A DNA stretch of 64,000 nucleotides from Toxonevra muliebris (GCA_963691655.1 OY829326.1:35925989-35989988), one strand, 5' to 3'. Counted from the stretch's first letter, positions 45,616-59,939 are shown. A program made the numbers and translations. The notes: generated by a model from the letters alone, not told the origin.

Positions 45616-46987
45616 CAATGTAGTGCTTTTCATTCTCAAATGGCGTAAAAAACAACAACAGCAACAACTAAACCAAACTAAACTCAACTCAACTGAACAG
45701 CGCTAAGTTAAGCTGAACTAAACTAAAGTATAGTATATACCAGTCATTCTACTCTGTGTTGATTTCGCTTAATGAAATCTTATTTCTTCTTTTTTTTTTC
45801 TTGTAAGTTTATTTTTTATATTTTTAATTTGAATTTAAAAAACTCTTTGTATTTTACTTAAAAAGACACTGAATGACGGCGGACTAATAAGATGCTTTAG
45901 TGTATTTCAGTTTAGTAGGTCATTTACACAGACAATGTGATGCTATAGTCAAAGTATCTTAAATTATCTTTGTACTAACTTAATTTTTGGAAAGCTTCTT
46001 TGAGTTTGAGTTTTCAATGGAACTTCAGCAAGAAAATAAGTAAAGCAGAATTAATCGTTGGACTTAAAATGGTATGGGATTCTAAAATTTTACGTGCCTT
46101 TAAAAATATGTATGAAATATACATTATTCAACGATCAAAATGTTTAAGATATTCATCGGGAAGAGAAATGTTTTATCCCCGAAATCATACCTTAAATAAT
46201 ACTTAGTGCATAATGATTTTTAGTTCGTTTATCTTCCAACAGTATAACAATCTCGACTCGCAAAACAAACTTCATAGAAAAACTAAACTCGCCAGCACAA
46301 TCCCCAGATTTACTGGCAAAACTCGAGCATCAATTTAGAGAAACTTGACATTAGATCGGAATGAGATACAACACCAATGTAACAATATTTTTAATGAGAC
46401 TATCCCAAATTTTGTCCGGAGTATACCCAAATGACTACGTGCTGTCATTCAAAATAAAAAAAATACTAGTTCTAACTTTTTGTCCTTACTTATAATACAA
46501 AAACTGAAATTTATACTTTCAGTTGAAGCTTTATGTTATTACTTTATCTTTTTTCGTAGTTACTATTGCGAAAGCGCAACGACAGCTAGAAATGGGTTAA
46601 TGTATGTACATATCAATTTACATACATCAATTTATTAAACACAATCAAATTATTACAACAAAACACACATACCTACATATGAATGTATGTATATAGAAAC
46701 AAATATGGGTCACCGCAAACTTATGCAGAAGGAAAAAATCCAATGATATAATCATAATATAAATAAATATAATGCTCCACTTTGTTGACAAACCAAAAAA
46801 AAAAAAAGAAAAAAATGGGTGAGAAAAAATATGAAAAAAATTCAATTAAATTTTCCAACTACCAACCACCACCCATTAACGCCCACAATGCCCGCATCGA
46901 GCATACATTTTCCTAAGCGGATTTGCATAACCAAAGTGGATTTAGAACAAGTAGGGCAGAGTAAATGGAGACCAAGCAGAAATACAA

Positions 46988-47008
46988 GTGTGTGTGTGTG
47001 TGTGTGTG
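46988..47008 (+). repeat. (GT)n microsatellite
   Basis: Ten uninterrupted GT units. Confidence 0.9.
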
Positions 47009-47217
47009 AATACAACCCGTCCTGATGTCTAATCTGTTTGCCTGTCCGTATATTTGTCTGTTAGTCTGACAGTTAGTCGACCTGTCCGTTCAACTGTGGC
47101 AAGCACTGTCACAGTATTCGACGACGACAACAACAATGATATCAACGACTACGACATTAAAATAGGTGTCAAAGGGAATTTGGGTCAAGCGAGTGCATGC
47201 AGCAACACTGTCGTCTC

Positions 47218-47460
47218 TCACTGTTTTTGCCATTATTGTTTTTGCTGCTGTTGCTGTTGATGGTGTTGCTGCTGCTGCTGTTTTTGCTACTGCTGTTGTT
47301 GACCAAAACCAAGCCAAGTGTTGCCAATATGGCGGTGGCAGGTGCTTTTCGAATGGTTTTGGATTCAGATTATTTAAATGTGCGCTTTACATGCATTTTT
47401 CTTTTCAGTTTTCAGCTTTGAAATTATATTTTTATTGTTGCTGTTGTTGTTGTTGTTGTC
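47218..47460 (+). repeat. CTG/TTG trinucleotide-rich stretch
   Basis: Runs of tgctgctgctg and ttgttgttg, open in several frames as Leu, Cys, Ala or Gln repeats. Composition alone explains the frames; no gene is called. Confidence 0.7.
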
Positions 47461-50399
47461 TTTGTTTTGGAGTATATGGCGTTGACCTCGTTTGAGGTCG
47501 TTCGTTGTTTGGTCGGTCGGTTAGTTGGTGTTGATTTGTATGTGTGTTGTGACTAAAAAATGGTTATGTTGCTTCCTGCTATTTGTCGATTTAGTTCCGT
47601 AAGTGGCCGCTATGTGGCGTTTTAAAATACGCTGACAAGAGAAAGTTTTTTGTATTGTTTTATTTTTTTTTTTTTTAATATTTTTGTTTTTTAGTTTCGT
47701 TTGTTTGTTTATTTTTCACATTTCTACTAAAATTTATTGCATGTAGTTGCGTTAATTTTGTTTTCATTTTTGTTTTTTTCTTTTTACTTGTATCTGTTTC
47801 AATGTGTATGAGTGTGTATTTTTGGTATCTGGAACATCTAAAATTGAAAATTGCGTGCTGAATTAATTTTTTTCTTTTTTTTTAGTTTGCTTTGTTTATT
47901 TGTTTGCGTTGGCAACACTGCAATTAAATCACGCACCCACATAAAAACCTCAACTGGTGGATGGATGGACGGACGAGGACGGAATAGTCGGAATGAACGT
48001 GTTTCCATAATTTTGCATAGTAATTTTGTAGTTATTGGATTTTTTTTACTACTCTTTGATTTGTAGGGTTTTCTGTTTGTTTTTTCTTTTCTTTTTTTGC
48101 TAGTGTCCAATTGAAGTTTATTGACTCTTTTGCTAATTCTTAGAATATTTTTCTCCAGTATTAAAACCTTAATCCACATATTTCAAGGTAATTTTTTTTT
48201 TTAATTTTAAATAATTTTAATTTTGTTTTATAAATTCCACAAGATTGGATCTTTGATTTTATTTTCAGTTTATTGAAATTTATTTAGCTGTTTGCTCAAA
48301 TTTATTGGTTGTATCGACTAATCAAGCGAAAAGTTTGAACATTATATTTTTCTACATTCAAAAAGAATTATTTTTATGCAAAATTCAATAACTTTATTTG
48401 TTCATTTATACTTGTGAACAGGGCTTTTTAGAGAGGAAGAAAACGAGGCAGAAGATACTCGTGTTCTAGGCTTGTTTATCTGAAAAATAAATTACTGTCA
48501 GGAGCTCTTGTATGACGTGTTGTGGACGAAATATTATATTTATCTTATAGCCTGTTATTGTCCTAGCACAGTATAAAGGCAAGCGAGATAGCTGAAGATA
48601 CTGGCAGTTCTAAAATCGAAAACATTCACGTTCCAGGCACATATTCGGCTCAAAAGTATTCTTTAAAAGAACCTCAATTCATTGTTAGGAGATGTGCCTG
48701 TCTAAACGAATACAAATAATCAGATCTTACACCCATTCATTCAATCCAAAAGCCTAACTTTTTACTAATATTTCTCCATGAAATATTTCATTATAATTAT
48801 GATTAAACGCACTAGCCGATTCAAGGGTGAGGAAGGGGAGGGGGGAGGGGTTAACTCCAAATCCGATAAAAATTTCATACATTTAGATAGTGGGTTATGC
48901 GACGAAAAAAAATTTAAAATTTAAAGAAAAAAGTAAGTGAATTAAACCCCGAACAATGGTGAAAGTCAACGCGGAGAAATGATGATGATGGCATCATTTA
49001 TAGCCTGAAAAATTAATTTTATTATTTGGATTTTTATTCACCACACCTAGAGTATAGAAATTGGTTTTAAAACTTAATTTTAAAACTCATTTCAGGTGAC
49101 GATTTCACCCAAAATTCATTTCTGTTCTTCCGCATTGAAGAAAACATTTTTGCATATGTACGCAATAATTTTTATTAAGTGCTAGAATCGTATGCACGTG
49201 TATATGCAAATATACAAACATACATATAAAACTACAACAATAGCAAATATGGTATTCGTTTATAAAGAATATAAACAAACCAATAAATAAGTATAAAACA
49301 AATGAAATACGAAAACATAAATATGAATTGAAGAAAAAGCAGAAGAAATATAATATGGAAATTTTAAATTGACCTACTCCCATATAGATTTGCACGAGCA
49401 CAAAAATATAGACTGTTCAAACTATTCAGTGTTGAGATAACCCTATGGGAATCACATACAAGATTACTCGGGACCTCTTTGTACCCTGTAGACAGTTGCA
49501 GCACTGTCAACGCTTCAAAATTATTCAATATCAACTGCCTTTATAAATTGAATATCCTGAATGAATTTTATGACATAAATTTCAGAAAAAAAATTTACCA
49601 CAGACATAAGCAGAAAAACTGAGGGAAAATTCCCATTTCCTCAATTTTACAACAACTCTCGACACTTTCAGAACAGATAAGAACTTATGTACTTACAACA
49701 CTCAAAAACTTCACTAAAACGCAACGAAGACGATCTTTAAAAATTACTTTTTAAATTCTAACTTGTAAAACTTGTATTTGCAATTGCCTCAAAAGTATTC
49801 ACAAGATACAACATTTTTTGGGTAGCAATACCTGACCATAAATGATAGAAAAATCGTGAAAATAATAGCTCAGAAGTTGCTGGTTATCGAGATAAACACA
49901 CGAGCAAACAACTGCCTGAAATTGGATAAAATCTTCAGGGCAAGCGACGACGTCAACTGCCTTTTCAAATCGACGACATCGTTTGAAAGTTAAAAAATTT
50001 CGAGCAAAATTGTTGAATTTATTTTTTTTCCAGTTAAATATTTTTTTTAAAAATCTGAAAATAAAAACATCAAATGTAAAATTAATTTATTAATTAGTCC
50101 ACATGATTAGAAATTCTAAACAAAATTTACAATTTACCTATGATTTCCATCCGAATTTTAAAAACACCACAACTTGAACTCTCTTGCGTGACCAATTAAT
50201 TGTATCGAATTTGAAAAACTGTTATTGCATTTTATTCTTATTGATAAAAAGCAACTATAGAATAAATTAAATAAAATCGCCAAATACCGTCGAATTTTTG
50301 GTACTTTCAAGAATCCTGTGTGATGTAAAGATATTATCCGATAAAAATTTCCCATCTATATTGGTAGATTTTCAAACATTTATGGTAAGTTATCGTACT
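47461..50399. other. Intron sequence, nothing supported
   Basis: AT-rich with T runs and a short G-rich run (48,836-48,851). No element or exon could be delimited. Confidence 0.4.
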
Positions 50400-50928
50400 T
50401 TAACTCTTTCATACCCAATGTTGCGTATTTGCAACATTCACTTCTTTGTTTCATAAATAAAGTGTTTAACAAATTTTACTATTAACGCTATATGCATTCG
50501 GTTCTGTTAGGTATTCTTCACGTTTACTTATTGCCGAACATTTGGAATTTCTTTCTTAGATAATTTTTTTTTTAATGTTTTATCTTTAAAGTCCATCAAA
50601 AAACCTAAGTGCAAAAATTTTTAGTAAAATCTTTTGCGTTATTTTTTGAAAAAATGCATTTAATAATTACTATGCGGAAATTTTCTTTATCAAATATGTT
50701 TAAAAAAGATAAGAGAATATGAAAATCAAAAAATTGGAGGAATCGTAGTATCCAGTGGTTGCCTACAGCCAGCTCCGTAGTCATTTTTTTTTAACCTTTA
50801 ATAAAAGACAAACAAATCAATATAGAAACATGAACATTGGTGTCATGATTGTGGTAAGTAAGTAACCATAATTTCAAAACAAAACGTTTCTATCAAGTCC
50901 TATTATAATTCGAGCGTCAAAGGGTTAA
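50400..50928 (+). mobile_element. TTAA-flanked piggyBac-like short element, copy B (uninterrupted)
   Basis: TTAA at 50400-50403 and 50925-50928 bracket 521 bases that match copy A at 2,952-3,793 in reverse orientation. Left end ctctttcatacccaatg, right end gagcgtcaaaggg. Near the left end is a small hairpin, aatgttgc and gcaacatt. It keeps the unbroken site where copy A received a SINE. Confidence 0.75.
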
Positions 50929-52663
50929 GAAATATTGTGCCTTGTGAAGAGCTTTGCGACTTACTGAAGAAAAATTAATCTGAAAATGTATGTATATAAT
51001 GAAATATTTACAAAATTTTTAAGTATTACCCAGCAGACAACCGTCTAAGGGCTTCGCAGGGCAATAAGAATCAGCTGCTTAGAATTGAATTAATTTAATA
51101 AAGAAAAAGATGCACACACACAGTCATGGAAAAATACTAAAAAATAAAAAAAATAAAAACAAATTATCTGTCTGTTTCTTTTTGACCAAACACATGTTTG
51201 TAAAACAACAAACTACAAAACTTAAAAGATTAATCAAAATTACTATTGAAGCGTTTAAATATCAAGTAGCACTGTGTTCTTTTATGTTTCTTTTCTTTTT
51301 TTTTCTTTATATTTTGTTTTTATTGAGAAAAAAAGATTTATTAACCTTTTATTGTTCATATGTAAATTTTTAATCTTTTTCTTGCTAAACTAAGTGGATT
51401 ATATATACAAAGGTTGTATTCCTCATATCTCCAAGGTTTTCAAGGAGAATCGTATATCTAGGAATTATCATCAAAACTAAGAAGCAGGAGTTTGCTCCTA
51501 ATGTTTTGAAAATTACAAGTTATTGATAAAAATTACAAGAGAAAAAAAATCAATTTAGCTTTTATAATTTATTTATATTGAGTAATTTCAAGATCGCCAC
51601 AATTGTTTAACGTCATAAATAACGATAGTTTTTCGAGGAAAAACCAATGAAGTAAGAACTAAATATTAAAAAAAGTAGGGGCATAAGCCATCTCATATTC
51701 ACATATGACCAAATTTTAAAAATTTTCTTTTTGAATTCAACTAGTCAGATTTATTTTTATATTATACAACCAAATAAAAATGTGTGTGTGTGATACCCAT
51801 CAATAAATGAGTTATGGTTATCTTCTAATAATGTGATGATGATATTGCCTTTGTATATTCGATACCTCATAGATAGAAAAAAAAAAAAAAATAACCTAAA
51901 GCTATTTTTTGATTTCGTTTCATCTAAGTAGAAAGACAAAAAAAGAGCAGAAAAAAAACGAGATCATTGAGTTCATTCAATTAATTATATCGCATAGATA
52001 ACAAGCAAACGAAAATAAGAGGCAGTTTTTTAGGTTGCAACTAATTCGAACTGACATTATTTTTGGTGTGGCCACAACAACAAGACATACATACATACAT
52101 ACTATATATATGTACATACATAGTAAGTATCTATTTAGTTAGGTGAATGCAAAGTGTTTCAATGTATCAACTTCAGCATCACCGACAACATCAGCATCAG
52201 TTTGGCTTTTTTTTACAATTTGAATTATGGTAATTCTATTCTATTCGTATGTGGTGTGGTGAATGTGGAACAACGGTGAATGGTGTGTCAGTAATACCTA
52301 CATATTTACATACAAATATCGTTGATGCTGTTGCTGTTGCTGTTTTTAGTAATATTAATGAAGTCGCTGACTTGACTAAATAAAACTACTAACTAACTGT
52401 CATTTTAAATCACTACATTATAGCAGTTTTATGTAGTATACTTGAATTAACATACATACTAGGTATACATATGTATGCATATATGTATTGGTCTTTATGT
52501 ATGTACATATATTTTGATACATACAATGTTGCCAGAACCTGGGATTTTGTTTCTATTTTGCTATTTTTGTAAATTAAAAAGACGCGAGGGATTTTGCGTC
52601 TACAAAAGAGATTTTTGAGCCAAACCCGATTTTATTTATTTTGTTAATTTGTTTTAAATTATA

Positions 52664-53905
52664 TTGGGAGTATGAATGTATAAACTCGTATTTTTTTCGT
52701 TATTTGGACATTTATTGTGAAAAAGTGATTATAAATTTATTCTTTAAAGTATTGTCCATCGTTAGCCACAGCCTTTTCCCATCTTTCTGGTAGCATGCGG
52801 ATTCCGCGTCGAAAGAACTCCTCATCTTTTGAGGTTATCCACAAATCAACCCATTTTTTGAGTTCTTTGAAAGAACGGAAGTGCTGTTCAGCCAGGCCAT
52901 GTGTCATCGATCGGAAAAAGTGGTAATCAGAAGGAGCAATGTCTGGAGAATACGGCGGGTGGGGTAGCACTTCCCATTTCAGCGTTTCCAAGTATGTTTT
53001 TACTTGCCTTGCAACATGCGGCCGAGCATTGTCGTGCTGAAGAATAACTTCGTCGTGTCTATTCTCATATTCTGGCCTCTTATCCTTTAATGCTCGGCTC
53101 AAACGCATCAATTGTAGTCGGTAACGGTCGCCAGTGATCGTTTCATTCGGTTTCAACAGCTCATAATATGACACCTTTCATATCCCACCAAATACACAGC
53201 ATGAGCTTGGATCCATGGATATTCGGCTTTGCCGTTCATGTTGATGCATGTCCGGGCGGTCCACATGATTTTTTACGCCTTGGGTTACGACCTTCTTTTC
53301 TTTTCTGTCGTTCAATCAGCAGTTCACATGTGAAAAATCGTCGTTCGACGTCTCTCGGCTTCAATTCGTACGGCACCCAACTTTCTTGCTGTTGAATCAT
53401 TCCCAATGCTTTTAATCGTTTAGAAATGGTTAATTGATCAACTCCTAAAGATTCTGCAAGTTCTTGTTGCATTTGACATGAATCTTCTTCGAGTAATGCC
53501 TTAAATTTTTCATCTTCGAACTTTTTCGGGCCGCCTGAACGTTCCCTGTCTTCAACATCAAAATCACCATTTTTGAAACGGGCATACCACACCTGACACA
53601 TTCTAACGTCTATAGCACAGTCAGGGTAAGCTTCAGTGAGTAAACGATGTGCTTCAGTTGCGTTTTTCTTTAAATGGAAGAAGCAAATTAAAACTTCCCG
53701 CAAATGTTGTTTTTTTGGCACGAAATTCGACATTTTCAGCTATAGTAAAACACTTTTGTAAAATTATGAAAATTATTTGACAGATCAATTCTTATAGTAT
53801 TTTTGGCGCTCTTCGAGATAGAATAGCTGTCAATGTCAAAAAAATGGCGCGTATGATAGATATGAAGTTAGTCACAATTACGAGTTTATACATTCATACT
53901 CCCAA
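52664..53905 (-). mobile_element. mariner element with perfect 27-base inverted repeats
   Basis: Terminal repeats 52664-52690 and 53879-53905, starting TTGGGAGTATGAATG, are identical over 27 bases. TA dinucleotides at 52662-52663 and 53906-53907 are the expected target duplication. The 1,242-base unit encodes a broken transposase on the minus strand. Confidence 0.93.
52737..53733 (-). pseudogene. mariner transposase, catalytic core damaged
   Basis: Frame 53733-53236 carries the DNA-binding half (FKNGDFDVEDRERSG, SLGVDQLTISKRLKALGM, WVPYELKPRDVERRFF). After RQKRK a piece of about 15 residues is missing, and with it the GDEKW segment that holds the first catalytic Asp in this family. A TGA follows HAST at 53,236. 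The frame is then lost near YYELLKP and resumes as 53174-52737 with the second and third Asp (HDNARPH, APSDYHFF) 34 residues apart, the DD34D signature. Deletion, stop and frameshift make it inactive. Confidence 0.92.
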
Positions 53906-56900
53906 TAAGTTCTGAATGAATTGCATTGAAGCGAAATTGAAAATGTAATTTTGAGTCGACCAATTAATTACGATTTTTTTTTTTAACAATTGAGATTTTG
54001 GTTTTTAAGATTGCTCTAAACAATACAAAATGTAATTTTAGTAAATCATTTCTGAGCGATAATTTATATTAATTTTACAAAATTATTATTATTTTATGGG
54101 AAAATTTTTTTGGAATTTCTAAAATTTTGACGTCAAATACTTAGTTAAAGGTTAAAATTACCAGAAGTTCTAAACAAATAAGTGAAACCATAATTAAAAA
54201 AATTCATTTGAAATGTCTATAAAGTTAAAACTTTAAGTTTTAACCACCGTTTCCATAACAATTACTAAAAACTTGACACAGACTTTTTTCATATTACTAA
54301 AACGAAACGATCGCCTGATTTGCTAGTTCCAAGAAATTTTTGACATTCTTCTGGCATCATTGTTCATTCAAAGCCAATTAACTTTAAATATTTAAATAAA
54401 GAGAGAATTTTATTAGCTTTTTGATGAATTCAATTCTCAAATCTCAAAAATCGTTTACCCTTTATACCTAACAAGTACGCGAAAAATGGGAGGGGGCCTT
54501 TGCCAATATTCTTTTTTTCTTGTCTCCACCTCCTCATTACATTTATTTTAATGATTTGTTATTGATATTTTTTAACGCAACTTTTCCGGAATTTTTTGAT
54601 TTTTTTAAAGGCGTTTTGTACATGAGTATAGTATCTTTAGAGGAAGCTCTCTGGCAACACTGTTATGTACCTACATATATGTATAGCTAGCGCGAGCATA
54701 TCGCGAGCTCGACTACGATACGTTGTAGAAGTAATTCACTTATGTCAGTTAACGAAGCGGGATGAATGACCTCAATTTGAATAGATAATGATGACGATGT
54801 TAACGCTGACGTTGACTACGGTTATGGCAGGAAGGCAAAGCAAAGTGGCAGAGTGATAGCGGTAGCGCGGTAAACTTTTGTACAGTGGTGCAAAGAGGTG
54901 GCGTGTGCTTATACTTTCCTCATTCAGCTTTTCATTTTTCCTCGTGTTTATTTGTTTGTTTTTCTTCTTTTTTTGTGAATAATATTTTCATCATTTAAAT
55001 GAGTTTTTGTTGTTGTTGCTGTTGTTTTGCTTTCATTCGTTCATGTTTGTTAATTTGTTGATGGATTTAATATGCCAGCATAAATAGCAATGTTTCTGTT
55101 TTCGTTTTTTGAAATGCTTAAAAAATGAGGTTATATTATGTATTATTATTATTTTTTTTTTGTAAATTCGGTTGACACAATTTCGTTGAATATAAATCGC
55201 AGTGGCGCACACCATAATAATTGAGTGCCATTTAGATAAGATTAGGAAGTGAATAGATCTATATTTTCCTATTAATTAAACTGAACATTTTGTAATTGTA
55301 GTGAAGAAGCTTTTTAAACAAAACAAAAAAAAAACAAAAATTACAAAAAAATAACACACATAAATATTATTTTTATATTATTAGAGGCCAGGGCGGAAGG
55401 AAGTTTTTCTAAATGAAATTTTCTTAATTTAAAATAAATAGCAAGTCTTACATGTTGCGCTGAATGTTCAGAAATTTTTGAGTCAAACTTTCAATGCACG
55501 CTTAAGTTTAAATTAATAAGTTAATATTTCCTATGATTTTGGATAACTGAATTAAGTAATAAATGTTTAAACCAAAAAGTGAGATCAACCTTTACAAAGA
55601 AACTGGCTTTTAATTATTATTTTTTTTTTTTCAATTGAGTCCTATTTCTTCCAATAATATAATCAGTTTCGTTATAAGAACTTCATCAGCATCGGTTACA
55701 ATTAACACCTAAAACTTTACATGTTCCAGCCCAATTTTTGGCAGAAAATCTCACAATAGCTTTTACGCAGAGTGTGGCGATTCCCTTTTCTTCCCTGCAT
55801 TTCAAATTCAGGGTTTCTCCTAGATTTTCTAGTGATAAACTCTTTTCGATTTGTTTTTCATTTGATGCGAAAAGTGAATGGCTTCTTTCGCACATTATGT
55901 AGTAATGACAATTTGCATTCGAACTAACATTCCAAAAAATTTTTTAACACTAAAACAAGAACAAGTTTCTTTTTTACAGTTATAATGAAATAGTAAGAGA
56001 ATTGAAAGAATGAAAAAGAGCTATCCAAATTGAACAACTGAATGGTTGTTGTGCGAGTGCAAAATATGTAGTAGCGTTGTCGGGAACCTAAAAATTACCG
56101 ACCTCTTATAGATTTTAACAAGTTTCATTGCGAATCTGTAAGGAAATTTCCCCGTTTATCTGAAAAAACTGAACTAATTAAGGAATTCTGCAAGCAGATT
56201 CTTCGTTTTTCCCTTAATGATTCATCAACCCATGAAGTACCTAGACCAAGTTTTTCGCATCCATTCATCTTCTGTGAGCTCTATTTGTATACAAATGAAA
56301 AGGATTTATAGGTTTATGCTGAATCTGACCGGTGAAGTGAAAGTAGAAGGCTAAGGCGACCAGATTCGAGTTCAACGAGTATAAATCAGTAAAAAATTTT
56401 ATATTGAAAATATAAGGACACGGATAACACAGGCCGACAAGATTTTAACCTAGAAACAAGAATATACATATTTTTTCCCGAAACGGCCGTCTGATTTGCC
56501 CGTCTCTATATACATTGTTGTTGTGATGACTACATTTGTTCAATAAGCCTGTTTATATATAACTTCAAATAACGAAATTAACATGAACATAAGTCATGAC
56601 TTTGAAAATTAACCTCTAGATTTAATTTTCATAGTCTCCTAAAAACTATCAAGAATACCATATATTTTTCTAAAGGTTTTAGATGCGCTGAAACCGAATC
56701 CGAGGTTCAAATCTCTCTGGTTTTCGAGATATCCCAACCTAAAAGTGCAAAAATAGTGATTTCAGCAACAGCATTTAAATGAGCAAGGCTTGTAAGTGGC
56801 TATTCATAGTTTTTTAAGAAAATAAATTGCAATGCTTCATTAAAATTAACAATTAAAGTTTTAGATTCATGAAATGGACGTTCGAGGGCAGAACATATAA

Positions 56901-57867
56901 GACTATGCTCATTTTTTTAACAGAATTTAAAATGTTTGGTCCTAAGTTTGAGAGAGAAGATATTGTCCCTGCAAGCTGAAATTTTGCACATGATCTGTTG
57001 AAATGAACCCGCCAAAAATTATGGCTTCTGATTTTTCATCGATTTTTATACTATCTTTTTAAAATTACGAGAGCATTTTTAATGTCCTGGATAAAACGCA
57101 ATTTCATTGTGAATGTGATTTAACGAACGAACGAATTCCAGCGGACCCACTTACCCGCCCACCCGACCGAGGGGCACACATTCCTGTTTATTAGGGCAAC
57201 ACATTCCTGTTTATTTTGAAAAACTTGAGAATATAATGATTATCATCACTTATATGGCAGTAAAACTACAACGGGATAGAGGCATTTAATTAAAACTAAT
57301 ATTGAAGAATCGCAATCAGTTGTGGTTAAAGAATGTCTCTCTGCTTTATGAACATGAGCCATTCCACCTAATGACCATTAATTATACTTAAGTACCAATA
57401 ATAAAAAATACCGATAATGAAATATGTACATATATCGATGGTTTAGCTCACAGATGTGTTAAGTGCAGTTCTGGGTAAAAATGAGTTAAATGCATTTCCC
57501 AAGCATTCAACATGTTGTCTGTCTAATGTGCAGTTGTTGTAAATGACTGACCAATAATCGACGTAAAGTACTTAAAAATTTAAATTCGCAACATATCCAT
57601 AGTTGTCACTTCTGTGAGCTTAACCATCGCTATATACATACATACTTACACAAATAACTCATTCGACATATCGAATAATTTTAAAAATTTTTAGATTATG
57701 CTGTTTGAAATCATACATTTACTGTTTTTTAACATAATTAGTTGAATATTGTTTTCTTATAAAACTTTTTGTGAAACTAGATTCACTCAATAAAAAATTA
57801 GTAATTTATATTAATTATGGTAGTAAAATTGAGAGGGAAACATAAACGAAATTTATTGAATGCTTAC
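53906..57867. other. Intron sequence, no supported gene
   Basis: AT-rich. Holds a 69-residue minus-strand frame at 55,895-55,686 with four cysteines and an ATG but no other support. A near tandem duplication of acacattcctgtttatt lies at 57,176-57,215. Confidence 0.4.
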
Positions 57868-58010
57868 ATTTATCACTTAAAGCTATGCTGTCGCATAGTA
57901 AACTATTTGGGATGTCACACTGCATTGCGGCTGCAGCTGCGGCTGCACGTGCAGCAGCTGCAGCGGCTGAGGCGGCGGCGGCGTTCGTTGTCTTTGTTGA
58001 GAGCAATACT
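57868..58010 (-). other. Possible alanine-rich coding exon
   Basis: On the minus strand a GCN-rich block translates to interrupted poly-Ala with AAAMQCDIPNSLLCDSIALS after it. It ends at a good donor (gtaagc, 57,867-57,862), and a possible acceptor (cttcag) lies near 58,010. Its strand matches Eip78C, so it could be an N-terminal exon of that gene. It could also be a trinucleotide repeat that is open by composition, since another frame is open as Gln/Leu/Pro. Confidence 0.25.
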
Positions 58011-58577
58011 GAAGATGGGTATTCCACATAATATAAACTGCGTTGGGTATCCACGATGTTACAGTATGTTCAACAACACACGGACGCACAGTTATTGCTA
58101 TTGCTATTGCTATGGCTATTGCACAATTACACACTCAAACACGCACACACAAATATGCAATTTTATTTATAATTTTCTTTTTTGCATTAGCTCAAAAATT
58201 AATCACTTTTGAGTTTATATGTAAATTGCGTGTTATATGAGATTTTTTTGTTTTGTTTTTTCCTTTTTCCTTTTTGTTCGATGCACTTCACTTCCTTTTT
58301 GGAAATGTTTCACATTTATTTTAATTTTATTACAATGTGAATGAATTGGGAAAATAAATTATTCACTTTTTGTTTCTGCACAGTACAACACACTGTATTT
58401 CTTATTTGATTTTGTTTTTTTTTTTTTTTGCATTTATTTATTTCACTTTTTGTTTGGTTTTTGAGATTTTTGTAGTAATTTTATTTCGTTATGTGCATAT
58501 GTAAGTGGCTAAATTTGGTAACAGAAAGAACAAAATAAAATAAAAACGAATGTAATCATTTTGCATTAAAAATTAAC

Positions 58578-59497
58578 ATTGCTTCGCTGCTTTTGCTTTG
58601 TTGTTGTTGTGATTATAAAGTATTCCACCAACAACAAAAGAACATACAAGACAATGACACCGAACAGTAACAATCGCACCAGAAACAGAGGTAGAGGCAA
58701 CAGCAGTAACAAAAGCAGCATTGGCGACAACGAAATTTACAGCAACAATAATATAGCTCATTTGCGACTTACAGTCACAACTGAAAATTTAAAATTTTTG
58801 AAAAGAGCTTGAAAACTTTAAATTTTTGGGTATATTTTATATGAACGCAATAACGACACATCAGCTCCACATCTATGGCCTTAGAGAGCAGACTTCAGAG
58901 ATTCTTCCAATTGAAAGATCATCTCTAAGCGGTCCATTCTGCATTAATAACTCAAAAAATTCAGTTTTTGAGTTATGACTGTATAATCGATAAAGATTGA
59001 TTTTTATGTAAAAAAATCTTTTAAGTGATTTTTATTTTTTTTATTTTTTCTGGTGCTCTTTGGCTTTTTTTTTTGCACCCAAACTAATAAAGGTCAATAT
59101 TTTGTTAACATTGATTGTTGAGCTTGGAGCGTATACATGCGTATATACATTACTTAAGCATCCAGTGGGAAATGTCAAACACAAATTTCTTAAGCATCAC
59201 TAATCATCAATAGAACTGAATGAATGAAATTCTTTGAATTTCTTTGATAAATTAACCATTTCTGGTTTTCCGTGGAAATCAAAATATTTTTAAGTTTGTT
59301 GTGGTGGTAAAAAATTCAAACTTTCCTATCCGATTCAGGGGCGGATTTACAAATTTTTTTTTTAATAATATCATAATTTCCCCAATATTTTTCTTTGGAA
59401 CTATTAAAATTACACAGCTTTCAGGTACAGATATGAAAATAACTTTAATTTGGTAAATTTATAAAAAACTTAAATTTCATTGCTTTTCGTTTTTTAC
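58578..59497. other. Intron sequence with a MITE-related hairpin
   Basis: A palindrome taactcaaaaa / tttttgagtta lies at 58,948-58,975. Its right side continues tttttgagttatgac, shared with the MITE arm near 62,000, so it is probably a fragment of that family. No gene seen. Confidence 0.4.
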
Positions 59498-59939
59498 TTA
59501 AAATGGGACATAGGCTATAACTTCAACTTCTGCCATAGCCTTTGCAAACTTGCATAGCATAGATAGATCAAGGTTGACTAAGTTTTCTTCAGGCAAGAAT
59601 GGTTTACCTAGTGAGACCCCTCGCACCCGGCTCCTTACTTTGACACTTATTTTCCTCTGCAAATTATTGACTGTAACGAAGTCTGTGATAAGCTCTTCAA
59701 TGGATCTCAAGCGATTTTCGAGGCAATAGTGTAAGCCAAGCAACATTTAATAGCGCCAGACTGTTTGATCTGATGAAAATAGAGTTGTCCCTATATTTCT
59801 TATTCAATAACAGATCTGCACAGATCGCAATCACATACATCTCAGCTTAAAATGCCACTGCAGTTACTTAATGCATTGGATTCGACAATCTTGTTGATAT
59901 ATCCATCCGAAGCCTTTGTCAACCAAATTGGTTCTGCAT

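Noticed and set aside
47090..47495. Overlapping open frames with Leu, Ala, Val and Cys runs
   Set aside because: Explained by CTG/TTG repeat composition, open on both strands at once; no ATG context or splice support.
57121..57215. GC-rich stretch with a donor-like site as an Eip78C exon
   Set aside because: The reading frames on the minus strand are broken by stops within a few codons; the stretch contains a local tandem duplication instead.
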